A stretch of DNA of 15,794 nucleotides from UBA9554 sp038205135 (lineage in GTDB: Bacteria > Pseudomonadota > Alphaproteobacteria > Rhodobacterales > Rhodobacteraceae). The notes beneath the pieces were generated by a model, which was given only the letters and a program-made list of their open reading frames with translations, was not told where the DNA came from and did no database searches. Below, in pieces: positions 1 through 7,159 of this stretch. Every line of letters begins with the position of its first letter. The first letter of the stretch is position 1. The translations under genes and the position numbers were made by a program. The stretch covers positions 1 to 15,794 of the forward strand of contig JBBRCF010000081.1 in NCBI GenBank assembly GCA_038205135.1, written 5' to 3'.

Positions 1-503
1 GGCCCAGCCTGCGCCAGATCGGCCAGCATGCCCGGCAGGTCAAGGCCCCGGGTTGCTTCGTTGAAGTAGCGGTAATCGACGCGCGGCAGGCCCATGTAGG
101 CGATTATGGCGGCGTGGTTCGGCCAACTGGGATCCGACACAAAGATGCGCGCGGCGGGATTGGCCATCTTGATCAGTTCCAACGCACCGCGCACCGCGCC
201 CGTGCCGCCCGGCGTGCCAACGGCGGCCACGGATGCGCGCGGCACCGCATCGCCCAGAACCAGCGCGATCATGGCATCGGCAAAGGCGGGTTCACCGGCC
301 AGCGCAGTGTAGACCTTGGTGGTTTCCGCCTGCCACAACTGCTGTTCGGCCAGTTTCACGGCGCGCATCACCGGGGTCAGGCCGGTCGCATCCTTGTAGA
401 CGCCGACACCCAGATCGATTTTGCCGGCGCGCGGATCGGCGCGATAGGCCTGCGCGGTCAGCATGATCTTGTCGACGGGCTGTTCGGTCAGCAGTTCAAA
501 CAT
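1..503 (-). CDS. Aromatic/aspartate-type amino acid aminotransferase, N-terminal part (runs off the left edge)
   Basis: This is a class I PLP-dependent aminotransferase of the AspC/TyrB group, which moves amino groups between aspartate, aromatic or related amino acids and 2-oxo acids in the cytoplasm. The 167 visible residues start MFELLTEQPVDKIML. They carry the family's GVGVYKD motif (residues 32-38), TPGGTGAVR (97-105) in the cofactor phosphate-binding region, and DPSWPNH (124-130) with the aromatic residue that stacks on the PLP ring. The PLP lysine and C-terminal half lie outside the window. The ATG at 503 is separated from the sseA stop codon by one base, so the two are very likely one transcript and translationally coupled. 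Whether the preferred substrate is aspartate, tyrosine/phenylalanine or another amino acid cannot be read from this half. Family assignment is firm; tyrB versus aspC is open. Confidence 0.9.
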   Translation of the reverse strand, partial: MFELLTEQPVDKIMLTAQAYRADPRAGKIDLGVGVYKDATGLTPVMRAVKLAEQQLWQAETTKVYTALAGEPAFADAMIALVLGDAVPRASVAAVGTPGGTGAVRGALELIKMANPAARIFVSDPSWPNHAAIIAYMGLPRVDYRYFNEATRGLDLPGMLADLAQAG

Positions 504-504
504 G

Positions 505-1362
505 TCAGGCGTCTCCGGTTGCGATGGGCAGGGTGGGAAATGCGCCCCATTCGGACCATGACCCGTCATACAGCGCATGATCGGTCTTGCCGATGCGTTC
601 CAGCGCCAGATTGATGATCGCCGCCGTCACGCCCGACCCGCAGGTGGTGATCGCGGGTTTGGTCAGATCGGCGCCGGCGGCGGCAAAGGTGGCGCGCAAG
701 GCATCGGGTGATTGCAGCGTGCCATCCGGGTTCATCAGAGTGGCAAAGGGGATGTTGGTGGATTTCGGGATATGGCCGCGGCGCAATCCGGGGCGCGGTT
801 CTTCGGCCTCGCCGCCGAAACGGGGCGCGGACCGTGCATCGAGGATGGCATGGTCGCCCAGTTTCGATGCGGCGGCGACCTGCGTCACATCCCTGACCAT
901 CTGATTCTGCCGCCGCACCGTCATGTGGCGGTCGCGGATCAGGGGCGGCATATCCTCGGTGTCCCGCTGTTCCGCCAGCCATTTCGGCAGGCCGCCGTCC
1001 AGCACGGCGATATCCATCTGGCCCATCAGGCGGAACAACCACCAGACGCGCGGCGCGGAATAGATGCCCTGCGCGTCATAGACCACTACCTGATGGCCGT
1101 CGCCGACGCCCAATGCGCGCATTCGTGACAGGAATTTTTCCACTGGCGGGACCATATGCGGCAGATCGGACCGCAGGTCGCTGATCTCGTCGATGTCGAA
1201 AAACCGCGCTCCGGGGATATGGCAGGCGGCATATTCCGCGCGGGCGTTGCGGTCGGTTCCGGGCAGGAACCAGGTCGCATCCAGAATGCGCAGATCCGGG
1301 TCGCGCAGATGGGCCAGAAGCCAATCGGTCGATACCAGCGTTTTCGGATCGTCCCCGGTCAT
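505..1362 (-). CDS. sseA: 3-mercaptopyruvate sulfurtransferase (tandem rhodanese)
   Basis: A two-domain rhodanese of 285 residues that transfers sulfur from 3-mercaptopyruvate (or thiosulfate) to an acceptor such as cyanide or a thiol. Near the C-terminus it has the CGSGVTA active loop, with the persulfide-forming cysteine at about residue 241. That loop is typical of mercaptopyruvate sulfurtransferases; classical thiosulfate rhodaneses have a different one. The N-terminal domain is non-catalytic, with YDAQGIYSAPRVWW in the corresponding place. The frame is open up to an ATG at 1419, with another ATG at 1386. I choose 1362 because AGGGAG (1370-1375) sits 7 nt upstream, the protein then begins MTGDDPKTLVSTDWL as relatives do, and a candidate promoter overlaps the longer versions. 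The downstream aminotransferase starts one base after the stop codon. Confidence 0.92.
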   Translation of the reverse strand: MTGDDPKTLVSTDWLLAHLRDPDLRILDATWFLPGTDRNARAEYAACHIPGARFFDIDEISDLRSDLPHMVPPVEKFLSRMRALGVGDGHQVVVYDAQGIYSAPRVWWLFRLMGQMDIAVLDGGLPKWLAEQRDTEDMPPLIRDRHMTVRRQNQMVRDVTQVAAASKLGDHAILDARSAPRFGGEAEEPRPGLRRGHIPKSTNIPFATLMNPDGTLQSPDALRATFAAAGADLTKPAITTCGSGVTAAIINLALERIGKTDHALYDGSWSEWGAFPTLPIATGDA

Positions 1363-1390
1363 GCGCGCGCTCCCTGCTGTCGTCATGTCA

Positions 1391-1419
1391 GGGTTACAGG
1401 GGCGGAATGGGTCAGGCAA
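1391..1419 (-). promoter_or_regulatory. Candidate sigma-70 promoter for sseA-aminotransferase
   Basis: On the minus strand, TTGCCT (1414-1419) and TAACCC (1391-1396) are separated by 17 bp, a plausible -35/-10 pair in a GC-rich alphaproteobacterium. Transcription would begin near 1384, giving a short leader with the AGGGAG ribosome site ahead of the ATG at 1362. This also argues against the longer sseA starts. The -10 match is weak, so this is only a candidate. Confidence 0.35.
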
Positions 1420-1465
1420 GAGCGGGGGCCATGCTGATCGTGCAAGGCACCCGCACGCTGATGGA

Positions 1466-1753
1466 TCAGCGCTTTGTCAGCGCCTGTTTCAACAGGCTGA
1501 CAACCACCATCATGATGCCGCCACCGGCACCGCCCGAGGCGACCTGCCCAATGATCATGCCAATGTCGAGGCCACCTGCCGCGTCGGCCACGCCGCCCGC
1601 GCCCAGCATTGCCAGCACCTGACCGCCGATGCCGCCCCCGAGGATCCCGGCGATCGAATTGCCCAGCGTGCCCAAGCTCTGGTTTTTCAGGACCGCACCG
1701 GCCGCATTGCCGCCGACAGCACCTGATAACAGGCTGATGATCAATTGTTCCAT
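1466..1753 (-). CDS. Small Gly-rich hydrophobic protein, function unknown
   Basis: A 95-residue protein beginning MEQLIISLLSGAVGGN. It is made almost wholly of Gly, Ala, Ile, Leu and Val, with repeated GxxxG-like spacing (GGNAAG, GILGGGIGG, GGAGGG) and a short basic end (KQALTKR). The N-terminal stretch and the segment at about residues 63-88 are hydrophobic enough to enter or cross a membrane, as in glycine-zipper proteins. I recall similar small proteins as conserved hypotheticals in alphaproteobacteria, but no function. The frame is open back to 1810. The ATG at 1753 is preferred because AAAGG (1760-1764) lies 6 nt upstream and the extra upstream residues are Arg-rich and unlike the rest. 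It is divergent from the 1941 gene and 103 bp upstream of sseA on the same strand. Confidence 0.75.
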   Translation of the reverse strand: MEQLIISLLSGAVGGNAAGAVLKNQSLGTLGNSIAGILGGGIGGQVLAMLGAGGVADAAGGLDIGMIIGQVASGGAGGGIMMVVVSLLKQALTKR

Positions 1754-1825
1754 GGCCGACCTTTCACAATGGGCCCGATATGACCGAACCGGCGCGCGGA
1801 CCCTTCGCACCTGGCTGGTGCAAGT

Positions 1826-1853
1826 GTCCTATGCGAGGGTGACAATTGGTCAA
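1826..1853 (-). promoter_or_regulatory. Candidate promoter of the small Gly-rich protein gene
   Basis: On the minus strand, TTGACC (1848-1853) and TAGGAC (1826-1831) are 16 bp apart. TTGACC is a good -35, and TAGGAC fits the looser -10 of alphaproteobacteria. It lies in the 187-bp divergent gap, about 70 bp above the ATG at 1753. A competing plus-strand pair overlaps it. Confidence 0.4.
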
Positions 1854-1875
1854 CGGGATTTTTGTGGCCTACGTT
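1846..1875 (+). promoter_or_regulatory. Candidate promoter of the 122-aa unknown gene
   Basis: TTGGTC (1846-1851) and TACGTT (1870-1875) are 18 bp apart in the divergent gap and point toward the gene at 1941. The -35 match is poor. Its -35 overlaps that of the opposing candidate, so the two promoters would compete or be co-regulated if both are real. Confidence 0.25.
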
Positions 1876-1940
1876 CCCCCCTTTCGTCACGGGGTCGGCG
1901 CGGGTACAACGCCAGTGCAGCACCGACCAAGAGGGCGCAG

Positions 1941-2309
1941 ATGACGACGGACAAACCGAAACGCACCCAGCAGGTCTATACCCTTCTGGTCGAAGTGGGC
2001 CGCAAGGCCGGTGATGGTCTGCCCGACGGGTCGACCGGGGCGGCGCTGCTGTGCTATGCGTCCGGCGTGGACGAGGCCGAGGCGGTGCGCGAAACCGTGG
2101 CGATCCTGAAACAGGCCGACATGGCGCCGCTGGATGTGTCCGGCTATGGCACGCTGGACGAACGGCTGGCCGAGGGCCACGAGATCGACGTGGACGAACG
2201 CGTGCTGATGGACCGGGCCCTGGTGGAAAACGCGGTCGTCGTGGCGCATATGACGCCGTTCTACGACGCCCCGGGCGATGGCCAGAAAGATGGCAGTGCG
2301 ATCCAATGA
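1941..2309 (+). CDS. Hypothetical protein, 122 aa, unrecognised
   Basis: I do not recognise this family. It is a soluble, acidic 122-residue protein with no signal peptide, membrane segment, cysteine cluster or known catalytic motif. The middle (about residues 39-65) looks like alpha/beta secondary structure: a hydrophobic strand ALLCYAS, then an Asp/Glu-rich helix ending VAILKQADM. A second strand, AVVVAHM, lies near residue 100. The C-terminal dozen residues are polar and probably disordered. The frame is open upstream to 1629, but the start at 1941 (MTTDKPKRTQQVYTLLVEV) has GAGGG (1931-1935) 5 nt before the ATG, and the upstream reading overlaps the divergent gene. It ends 21 bp from the convergent thiolase gene. 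It is probably real, from its ribosome site, coding bias and clean ends. Confidence 0.72.
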   Translation: MTTDKPKRTQQVYTLLVEVGRKAGDGLPDGSTGAALLCYASGVDEAEAVRETVAILKQADMAPLDVSGYGTLDERLAEGHEIDVDERVLMDRALVENAVVVAHMTPFYDAPGDGQKDGSAIQ

Positions 2310-2330
2310 CCGTGCTGCATTGCGTGGCCG

Positions 2331-3506
2331 TCAGACCCGCTCGATGGCCAGCGCGATCCCCTGACCGCCGCCGATGCACATGGTGATCAGCGCGCGTTTG
2401 CCCCCGGTCCGTTCCAGTTCATAAAGCGCCTTGATCATCAGGATGACGCCGGTTGCGCCCACCGGATGGCCCAGCGCAATCGCGCCGCCATTGGGGTTCA
2501 CCTTCGCCGGGTCCAGACCCAGACCGCGATTGACGGCGATGGCCTGTGCCGCGAACGCTTCGTTGGATTCGATCACGTCGAAATCGCGACTGTCCAACCC
2601 GGTGCGGCGCAGCAGCATTTCGACAGCCGGGATCGGGCCGATGCCCATCACCTCGGGGCGCACACCGGCATGGGCGTAGCCCATGATCCGCGCCAGCGGT
2701 TTCAGCCCGGCGCGTTCTGCCGCATCCGCACGCGCCAGCACGATCGCCGCCGCGCCGTCATTGATGCCGGAGGCATTTCCGGCGGTCACGCTGCCATCCT
2801 TGCGGAAAACCGGTTTCAGGGCCGCCAGCGCCGCGGCGCTGGTCGCCTTGGGGTGTTCGTCGGTGTCGAACATCACCGCCTGACGTTTCACCATGATCTC
2901 GACCGGAATGATCTGTTCCTTGAACCGGCCCGCGGTAATGGCCGCCGCCGCGCGGTCCTGCGATTGCAGGGCAAAGGCGTCCTGATCGGCGCGGCTGACA
3001 TCGTGTTCGGCCGCCACGTTTTCCGCCGTGACGCCCATGTGACCGGTGCCAAATGGGCAGTTCAGCGTACCCAGCAGCATGTCCAGCGTGCGTATATCGC
3101 CCATCTTCTGGCCCCAACGCTGGTCGGGCACGATATAGGGCGCGCGGCTCATGGATTCGGCACCGCCGGCGATAGCGAAATCGGCATCGCCCAGCATCAG
3201 GTTCTGCGCCGCTGACACGATGGCCTGCGCGCCGGACCCGCACAGCCGGTTGACGTTCATTGCCGGCGTGGTGTCAGGGATACCTGCGCCAATGGCCGCG
3301 ACGCGGGACAGGTACATGTCGCGTGGTTCGGTGTTGATCACGTTGCCGAACACCACATGACCGATCTGGCCGGGTTCCACACCCGCGCGGGCCATCGCCT
3401 CGACGGTGACGATGCTGCCCAGTTGGCCGGGGGGCACCCCTGCCAGCGATCCGCCAAAAGTGCCGATGGCGGTGCGCGCGCCGCCCAGAATGACGATGTC
3501 GGTCAT
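2331..3506 (-). CDS. Acetyl-CoA C-acetyltransferase (biosynthetic-type thiolase)
   Basis: A complete 391-residue thiolase, the usual length. It condenses two acetyl-CoA to acetoacetyl-CoA or runs the reverse. The catalytic set is present: nucleophile Cys89 in NRLCGSGAQA, His347 in GGAIALGHPVGATG, and Cys377 in CIGGGQG. The N-terminus MTDIVILGGARTAIGTFGGS and the AESMSRAPY segment fit the PhaA/AtoB branch rather than FadA, but substrate range cannot be fixed from sequence. Possible roles are polyhydroxybutyrate synthesis, the ethylmalonyl-CoA pathway, or acetoacetate and isoleucine breakdown. No phaB or other pathway partner is in the window. GAGGAA (3512-3517) lies 5 nt before the ATG. The gene is 60 bp downstream of the metallophosphatase on the same strand and may be read through from it. 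Confidence 0.93.
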   Translation of the reverse strand: MTDIVILGGARTAIGTFGGSLAGVPPGQLGSIVTVEAMARAGVEPGQIGHVVFGNVINTEPRDMYLSRVAAIGAGIPDTTPAMNVNRLCGSGAQAIVSAAQNLMLGDADFAIAGGAESMSRAPYIVPDQRWGQKMGDIRTLDMLLGTLNCPFGTGHMGVTAENVAAEHDVSRADQDAFALQSQDRAAAAITAGRFKEQIIPVEIMVKRQAVMFDTDEHPKATSAAALAALKPVFRKDGSVTAGNASGINDGAAAIVLARADAAERAGLKPLARIMGYAHAGVRPEVMGIGPIPAVEMLLRRTGLDSRDFDVIESNEAFAAQAIAVNRGLGLDPAKVNPNGGAIALGHPVGATGVILMIKALYELERTGGKRALITMCIGGGQGIALAIERV

Positions 3507-3566
3507 GTTGGTTCCTCTTCCCCGATTCCCGTGCAGGCTAGCGCAGGCGGGCGGGGCAGGGGAGGG

Positions 3567-4286
3567 TCAACTTGGTGGTAAAAGCGGCACGCGGCCCCGG
3601 TCGGTCAGGATGAAACAATCGGTGCCCTCGAACACCGCCGCCGTCAGGTCACGCCCAAAGGCGGCGCCGCTGTCCAGATTGACCCGGTTGCCGTGATGTT
3701 CAGGCCCATCCACCGCGGTGTGGCCATGCACGATCAGTTTCGGATGCGGGCGCGGGTCATCAAGAAAGGTGTTCCGGATCCAGCACAGGTCATCCTCGGT
3801 CTGATCGGCCAACGCCACACCGGGGCGGATCCCGGCATGGGCGCAAAAGATCGCGCCCGCATCAAAAGACGGCAGCAGCCCGTCCAGAAACGCGATATGT
3901 GCAGGCGGAACGGCCGCCAGTGCAGCCGCGTGGATCTGGTGATAGCGCATCTGGTCGGTGACGGTGACGCCATAGGACGCCAGCATTTCGCGCCCGCCGA
4001 TCTTGGGTGACAGCCAGTCCAGCCCGATCATGATCTGCGGATCATACAGAGGTTCGGAGCGCAGGAACCGTGCCGCCAGCCGGTCATGGTTGCCCTTCAG
4101 CACATGCCAGTCGCGCCCGTCCGCCTGCCCCTGCATCAGAGTTTCGATCACGCGGCGACTGTCCGCACCCCGGTCGATCAGATCGCCCAGAAACACCACC
4201 CGCCCGCCGCCATCGCGGTCGATGCGCGTCAACGCGGTGTCCAACTGGCCCAACTGGCCGTGAATGTCACCGACAACATGGATCAT
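3567..4286 (-). CDS. PPP-family metallophosphatase (Ser/Thr phosphatase-like)
   Basis: A 239-residue cytoplasmic phosphoesterase of the calcineurin-like PPP superfamily. All metal-binding motifs are present in order: GDIHG (6-10), GDLIDRG (34-40), GNHD (65-68), His150 in CAHAGIRPG, and HGHT (187-190). It is the size of bacterial PrpA/PphA-type phosphatases. ApaH-type diadenosine tetraphosphatases share the fold and cannot be fully excluded, but the architecture better fits a protein phosphatase. The frame is open to 4319, but the ATG at 4286 has GGAGG (4292-4296) 5 nt upstream and the conserved strand MIHVVGDIHG begins right there. It follows serA by 72 bp, with a strong hairpin in the gap. 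Whether it acts on a serine-pathway protein is unknown. Confidence 0.88.
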   Translation of the reverse strand: MIHVVGDIHGQLGQLDTALTRIDRDGGGRVVFLGDLIDRGADSRRVIETLMQGQADGRDWHVLKGNHDRLAARFLRSEPLYDPQIMIGLDWLSPKIGGREMLASYGVTVTDQMRYHQIHAAALAAVPPAHIAFLDGLLPSFDAGAIFCAHAGIRPGVALADQTEDDLCWIRNTFLDDPRPHPKLIVHGHTAVDGPEHHGNRVNLDSGAAFGRDLTAAVFEGTDCFILTDRGRVPLLPPS

Positions 4287-4308
4287 GCGCGCCTCCGGAC
4301 AGGATATC

Positions 4309-4335
4309 GCCCCCGGCACAGATTGCGCCGGGAGC
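4309..4335 (-). terminator. Strong hairpin between serA and the phosphatase gene (no U-tract)
   Basis: GCTCCCGGC and GCCGGGGGC on the minus strand form a 9-bp stem (one G-U pair) around a 9-nt loop, between the serA stop and the phosphatase ribosome site. No T-run follows on either strand, so a classical intrinsic terminator is not supported. A partial terminator, an RNase-processing or mRNA-stabilising hairpin, or a Rho-assisted site are the alternatives. It may set lower expression of the downstream phosphatase relative to serA. Confidence 0.45.
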
Positions 4336-4358
4336 GTTTGAGAATCCCCTGAAACGGA

Positions 4359-5951
4359 TCACATGTCAAAGCGCAGCGGGGCAACCTGCTGAAACACACC
4401 GAGTCCGCGCAACACGTCCAGCACCGCGGGGTTCGGTGCTTCGTCCAGATACAGCATTGCGATCGCCTCGCCGCCCGCCTTGGACCGTCCCAGCGTGAAA
4501 TTCGCGATGTTCACGCCATGCGCACCCAGCGTGCCGCCCAGTTTTCCGATGATGCCGGGCACGTCTTCGTTTGTGGTGTACAACATGTGCGCCCCGACTT
4601 CGGCATCGACGGTGATGCCCTTGATCTGGATGAACCGCGGCTTGCCATCCGAAAAGCAGGTGCCGGCAACCGACCGTTCGCGTTTCGCGGTGACGACCGT
4701 GACTTTGATATACCCGTCGAACGCACCGGATTTGTCCTGATTTGTGGTGGAAATCTGGATGCCGCGTTCCTTGGCGATCACCGGCGCGCTGACCATGTTC
4801 ACGTCCGGATTGGCGGCTTTCATGATGCCTGCGATTACAGCGCAATTCATCGCGCGCAGGTTCATTTCGGACACCACGCCGTCATACAGGATATTCACTG
4901 CCTTGACCGGCTCATCGGTCAACTGGCCGATAAAGGCACCCAGATGGCCGGCCAGCTTGATCCATGGGCCCATCACGCGCGCCTCTTCGGCGGTCACCGA
5001 AGGCATGTTCAGCGCATTCTGGACCGCCCCGGTCAGCAGATAATCCGACATCTGTTCTGCCACCTGCAGGGCGACGTTTTCCTGCGCCTCGGAGGTGGAC
5101 GCGCCCAGATGCGGTGTGACGACCACGTTCAGCAGGCCGAACAGCGGGTTTTCCTTGGCCGGTTCCACGGTGAACACGTCAAAACCCGCGCCCGCGACGT
5201 GGCCGGATTTCAGCGCATCGGCTAGCGCCTGTTCATCGACCAGACCGCCGCGCGCGCAGTTGATGATGCGCACGCCGGGCTTGGTTTTCGCCAGCGCCTC
5301 GCGCGACAGGATGTTGCGGGTCTGGTCGGTCATTGGCACGTGCAGCGAGATGAAATCGGCGCGCGCCAGCAATTCGTCCAGTTCGACCTTTTCCACCTTC
5401 AGTTCGCGGGCGCGTTCTTCGGACAGGAAGGGATCGTAAGCCACCACCTTCATCTTCAGGCCAACGGCGCGGTCGCAGACGATGCCGCCGATATTGCCGG
5501 CACCGATCACGCCCAGCGTCTTGTTGAACAACTCGACGCCCATGAATTTCGACTTTTCCCATTTTCCGGCATGGGTTGAAACGCTGGCCTCCGGCATTTG
5601 CCGCGCGACGGCGAACATCATGGCGATGGCATGCTCGGCGGTGGTGATCGAATTGCCAAAGGGCGTGTTCATCACGATGATGCCCTTTTTCGACGCTTCG
5701 GGGATATCGACGTTGTCGACGCCGATGCCTGCGCGGCCGATCACCTTGAGGTTGGTGGCGGCGGCGATGATCTTTTCCGTCACCTTGGTGGCGGAACGGA
5801 TCGCGAGGCCGTCATAATTGCCGATGATTTCCAGCAGCTTGTCCTTGTCCTTGCCAAGCTGGGGCTGAAAATCGACGTCGATGCCACGATCCTTGAATAT
5901 CTGCACGGCGGCGTCGGACAATTCGTCGGAAATGAGTACGCGGGGGGCCAT
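4359..5951 (-). CDS. serA: D-3-phosphoglycerate dehydrogenase (long form)
   Basis: This enzyme catalyses the first step of the phosphorylated serine pathway, oxidising 3-phosphoglycerate to 3-phosphohydroxypyruvate with NAD. The 530-residue length is that of the type with an extra allosteric substrate-binding domain plus a C-terminal ACT domain. The Rossmann motif is GVIGAGNIGG (G150, G152, G155). The catalytic triad is Arg234 in NCARGG, Glu263 in TVEPA and His281 in TPHLGAS. The intervening domain spans about residues 310-450. The ACT domain follows from about 455 (MLYTTNEDVPGIIG), and in this family it commonly binds serine for feedback control. AAAGGA (5960-5965) lies 8 nt before the ATG. 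It follows serC by 60 bp and is almost certainly in its transcript. Confidence 0.97.
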   Translation of the reverse strand: MAPRVLISDELSDAAVQIFKDRGIDVDFQPQLGKDKDKLLEIIGNYDGLAIRSATKVTEKIIAAATNLKVIGRAGIGVDNVDIPEASKKGIIVMNTPFGNSITTAEHAIAMMFAVARQMPEASVSTHAGKWEKSKFMGVELFNKTLGVIGAGNIGGIVCDRAVGLKMKVVAYDPFLSEERARELKVEKVELDELLARADFISLHVPMTDQTRNILSREALAKTKPGVRIINCARGGLVDEQALADALKSGHVAGAGFDVFTVEPAKENPLFGLLNVVVTPHLGASTSEAQENVALQVAEQMSDYLLTGAVQNALNMPSVTAEEARVMGPWIKLAGHLGAFIGQLTDEPVKAVNILYDGVVSEMNLRAMNCAVIAGIMKAANPDVNMVSAPVIAKERGIQISTTNQDKSGAFDGYIKVTVVTAKRERSVAGTCFSDGKPRFIQIKGITVDAEVGAHMLYTTNEDVPGIIGKLGGTLGAHGVNIANFTLGRSKAGGEAIAMLYLDEAPNPAVLDVLRGLGVFQQVAPLRFDM

Positions 5952-5983
5952 CAGTGTGGTCCTTTCATTGGGGGTGTCTGGTC

Positions 5984-6004
5984 GGTCGGCTGATCCAGCC
6001 GGCC
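5984..6004 (-). other. Intercistronic hairpin between serC and serA
   Basis: CGGCTG and CAGCCG (5987-6001) pair around a 3-nt loop. A wobble pair and two G-C pairs extend this to a 9-bp stem over 5984-6004. It sits in the 60-bp serC-serA gap, upstream of the serA ribosome site and without a T-run. Likely roles are mRNA stabilisation or tuning of serA output relative to serC; a terminator is unlikely. Confidence 0.4.
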
Positions 6005-6011
6005 AACGGGG

Positions 6012-7154
6012 TCAGAGCGCGGCGATTTCCGACTGAAACGCCCAGTCGATCCATGGCATCAGCGCGGCGACATCCGCGGTTTCCACCGTGGACCCGCACC
6101 AGATCCGCAGGCCGGGGGGCGCGTCGCGATAGGCGCCCATGTCCAGACCGACGCCTTGGGTTTCCAGAAGCTTGGCAACCGCCTTGGCAAACGCCGCGCC
6201 ATCGGTGATCCGCGCATCGGTGAATTTCAGGCACACCGACGTGTTCGACCATGTCTCCGGATCATCGGCCAGATTGGTCAGCCAGTCATGCGTGGCGCAA
6301 AAATCTTGGATGACCTGGGCATTGGCATCGGCGCGCGCGATCATGCCCGTCAGGCCGCCGTTGGCGCGCGCCCAGTCCAGCGCCACCAGATAATCCTCGA
6401 CAGCCAGCATCGACGGCGTGTTGATCGTTTCGCCCGCAAAGATGCCTTCGGAAATCTTGCCCTTGGATGTCAGGCGGAAAATCTTCGGCAGCGGCCATGA
6501 CGGCGTGTAGCTTTCCAGCCGTTCGACCGCGCGGGGCGACAGCACGATCATGCCATGCGCGGCCTCGCCGCCCAGCACCTTTTGCCAGGAAAACGTGACC
6601 ACATCCAGCTTGTCCCATGGCAGGTCCATCGCAAAGGCGGCGCTGGTGGCGTCACAGATCGTCAGACCGGCGCGGTCCGCCGGGATCGCGTCACCGTTCG
6701 GCACGCGCACGCCCGACGTGGTGCCGTTCCACGTGAAAACCACATCGGTGTCATAATCGAGCGTGGCCAGATCGACGATCTGGCCATAGGGCGCGGTGCG
6801 CACAATCGCGTCCAGTTTCAACTGCTTGACGGCATCGGTGACCCACGCCTCACCAAAGCTTTCCCAGGCGACCATGGTGGTTTTGCGCGCGCCCAGCAGG
6901 GTCCACATCGCCATTTCGACCGCACCGGTATCGGACGCAGGCACGATGCCGATGCGGTAATCGGCGGGGATGCCCAGAATGTCGCGGGTGCCGTCGATGG
7001 CGGCTTTCAGTTTCGCCTTGCCGACCGTGGCGCGATGCGACCGCCCAAGGGGCGCATCTGCCAGCATGTTCAAGGAAAATCCGGGGATCTTGGCACAGGG
7101 GCCAGATGAAAAACGCGGGTTTGCCGGCCGCGTTGCCGGGAGCGTGGTCGTCAT
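6012..7154 (-). CDS. serC: Phosphoserine aminotransferase
   Basis: A PLP enzyme that transfers the amino group of glutamate to 3-phosphohydroxypyruvate, giving O-phosphoserine; in many bacteria it also serves PLP synthesis (4-phosphohydroxythreonine step). The 380 residues belong to the class V aminotransferase fold. The sequence matches the form shared by alphaproteobacteria and Methanosarcina more than the E. coli form. The PLP lysine is probably Lys192 in TFSWQKVLGGEAAHG, and TWNGTTSGVRVPNG and ICDATSAAFAMD flank the cofactor pocket. The N-terminus carries NPRFSSGPCAKIPGF. The ATG at 7154 is preceded by GGAAGG (7162-7167), 7 nt away, within a structured leader that could mask it. serA follows 60 bp downstream; serB lies on the opposite strand beyond one intervening gene. 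Confidence 0.96.
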   Translation of the reverse strand: MTTTLPATRPANPRFSSGPCAKIPGFSLNMLADAPLGRSHRATVGKAKLKAAIDGTRDILGIPADYRIGIVPASDTGAVEMAMWTLLGARKTTMVAWESFGEAWVTDAVKQLKLDAIVRTAPYGQIVDLATLDYDTDVVFTWNGTTSGVRVPNGDAIPADRAGLTICDATSAAFAMDLPWDKLDVVTFSWQKVLGGEAAHGMIVLSPRAVERLESYTPSWPLPKIFRLTSKGKISEGIFAGETINTPSMLAVEDYLVALDWARANGGLTGMIARADANAQVIQDFCATHDWLTNLADDPETWSNTSVCLKFTDARITDGAAFAKAVAKLLETQGVGLDMGAYRDAPPGLRIWCGSTVETADVAALMPWIDWAFQSEIAAL

Positions 7155-7159
7155 ATGCT

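Noticed and set aside
1439..1457. CGTGC/GCACG inverted repeat between the Gly-rich protein gene and sseA, considered as a terminator.
   Set aside because: The stem is only 5 bp with a 9-nt loop and no T-tract on either strand.
2310..2330. Possible terminator between the convergent 122-aa gene and thiolase gene.
   Set aside because: Only 21 bp with no convincing inverted repeat; I see nothing there.
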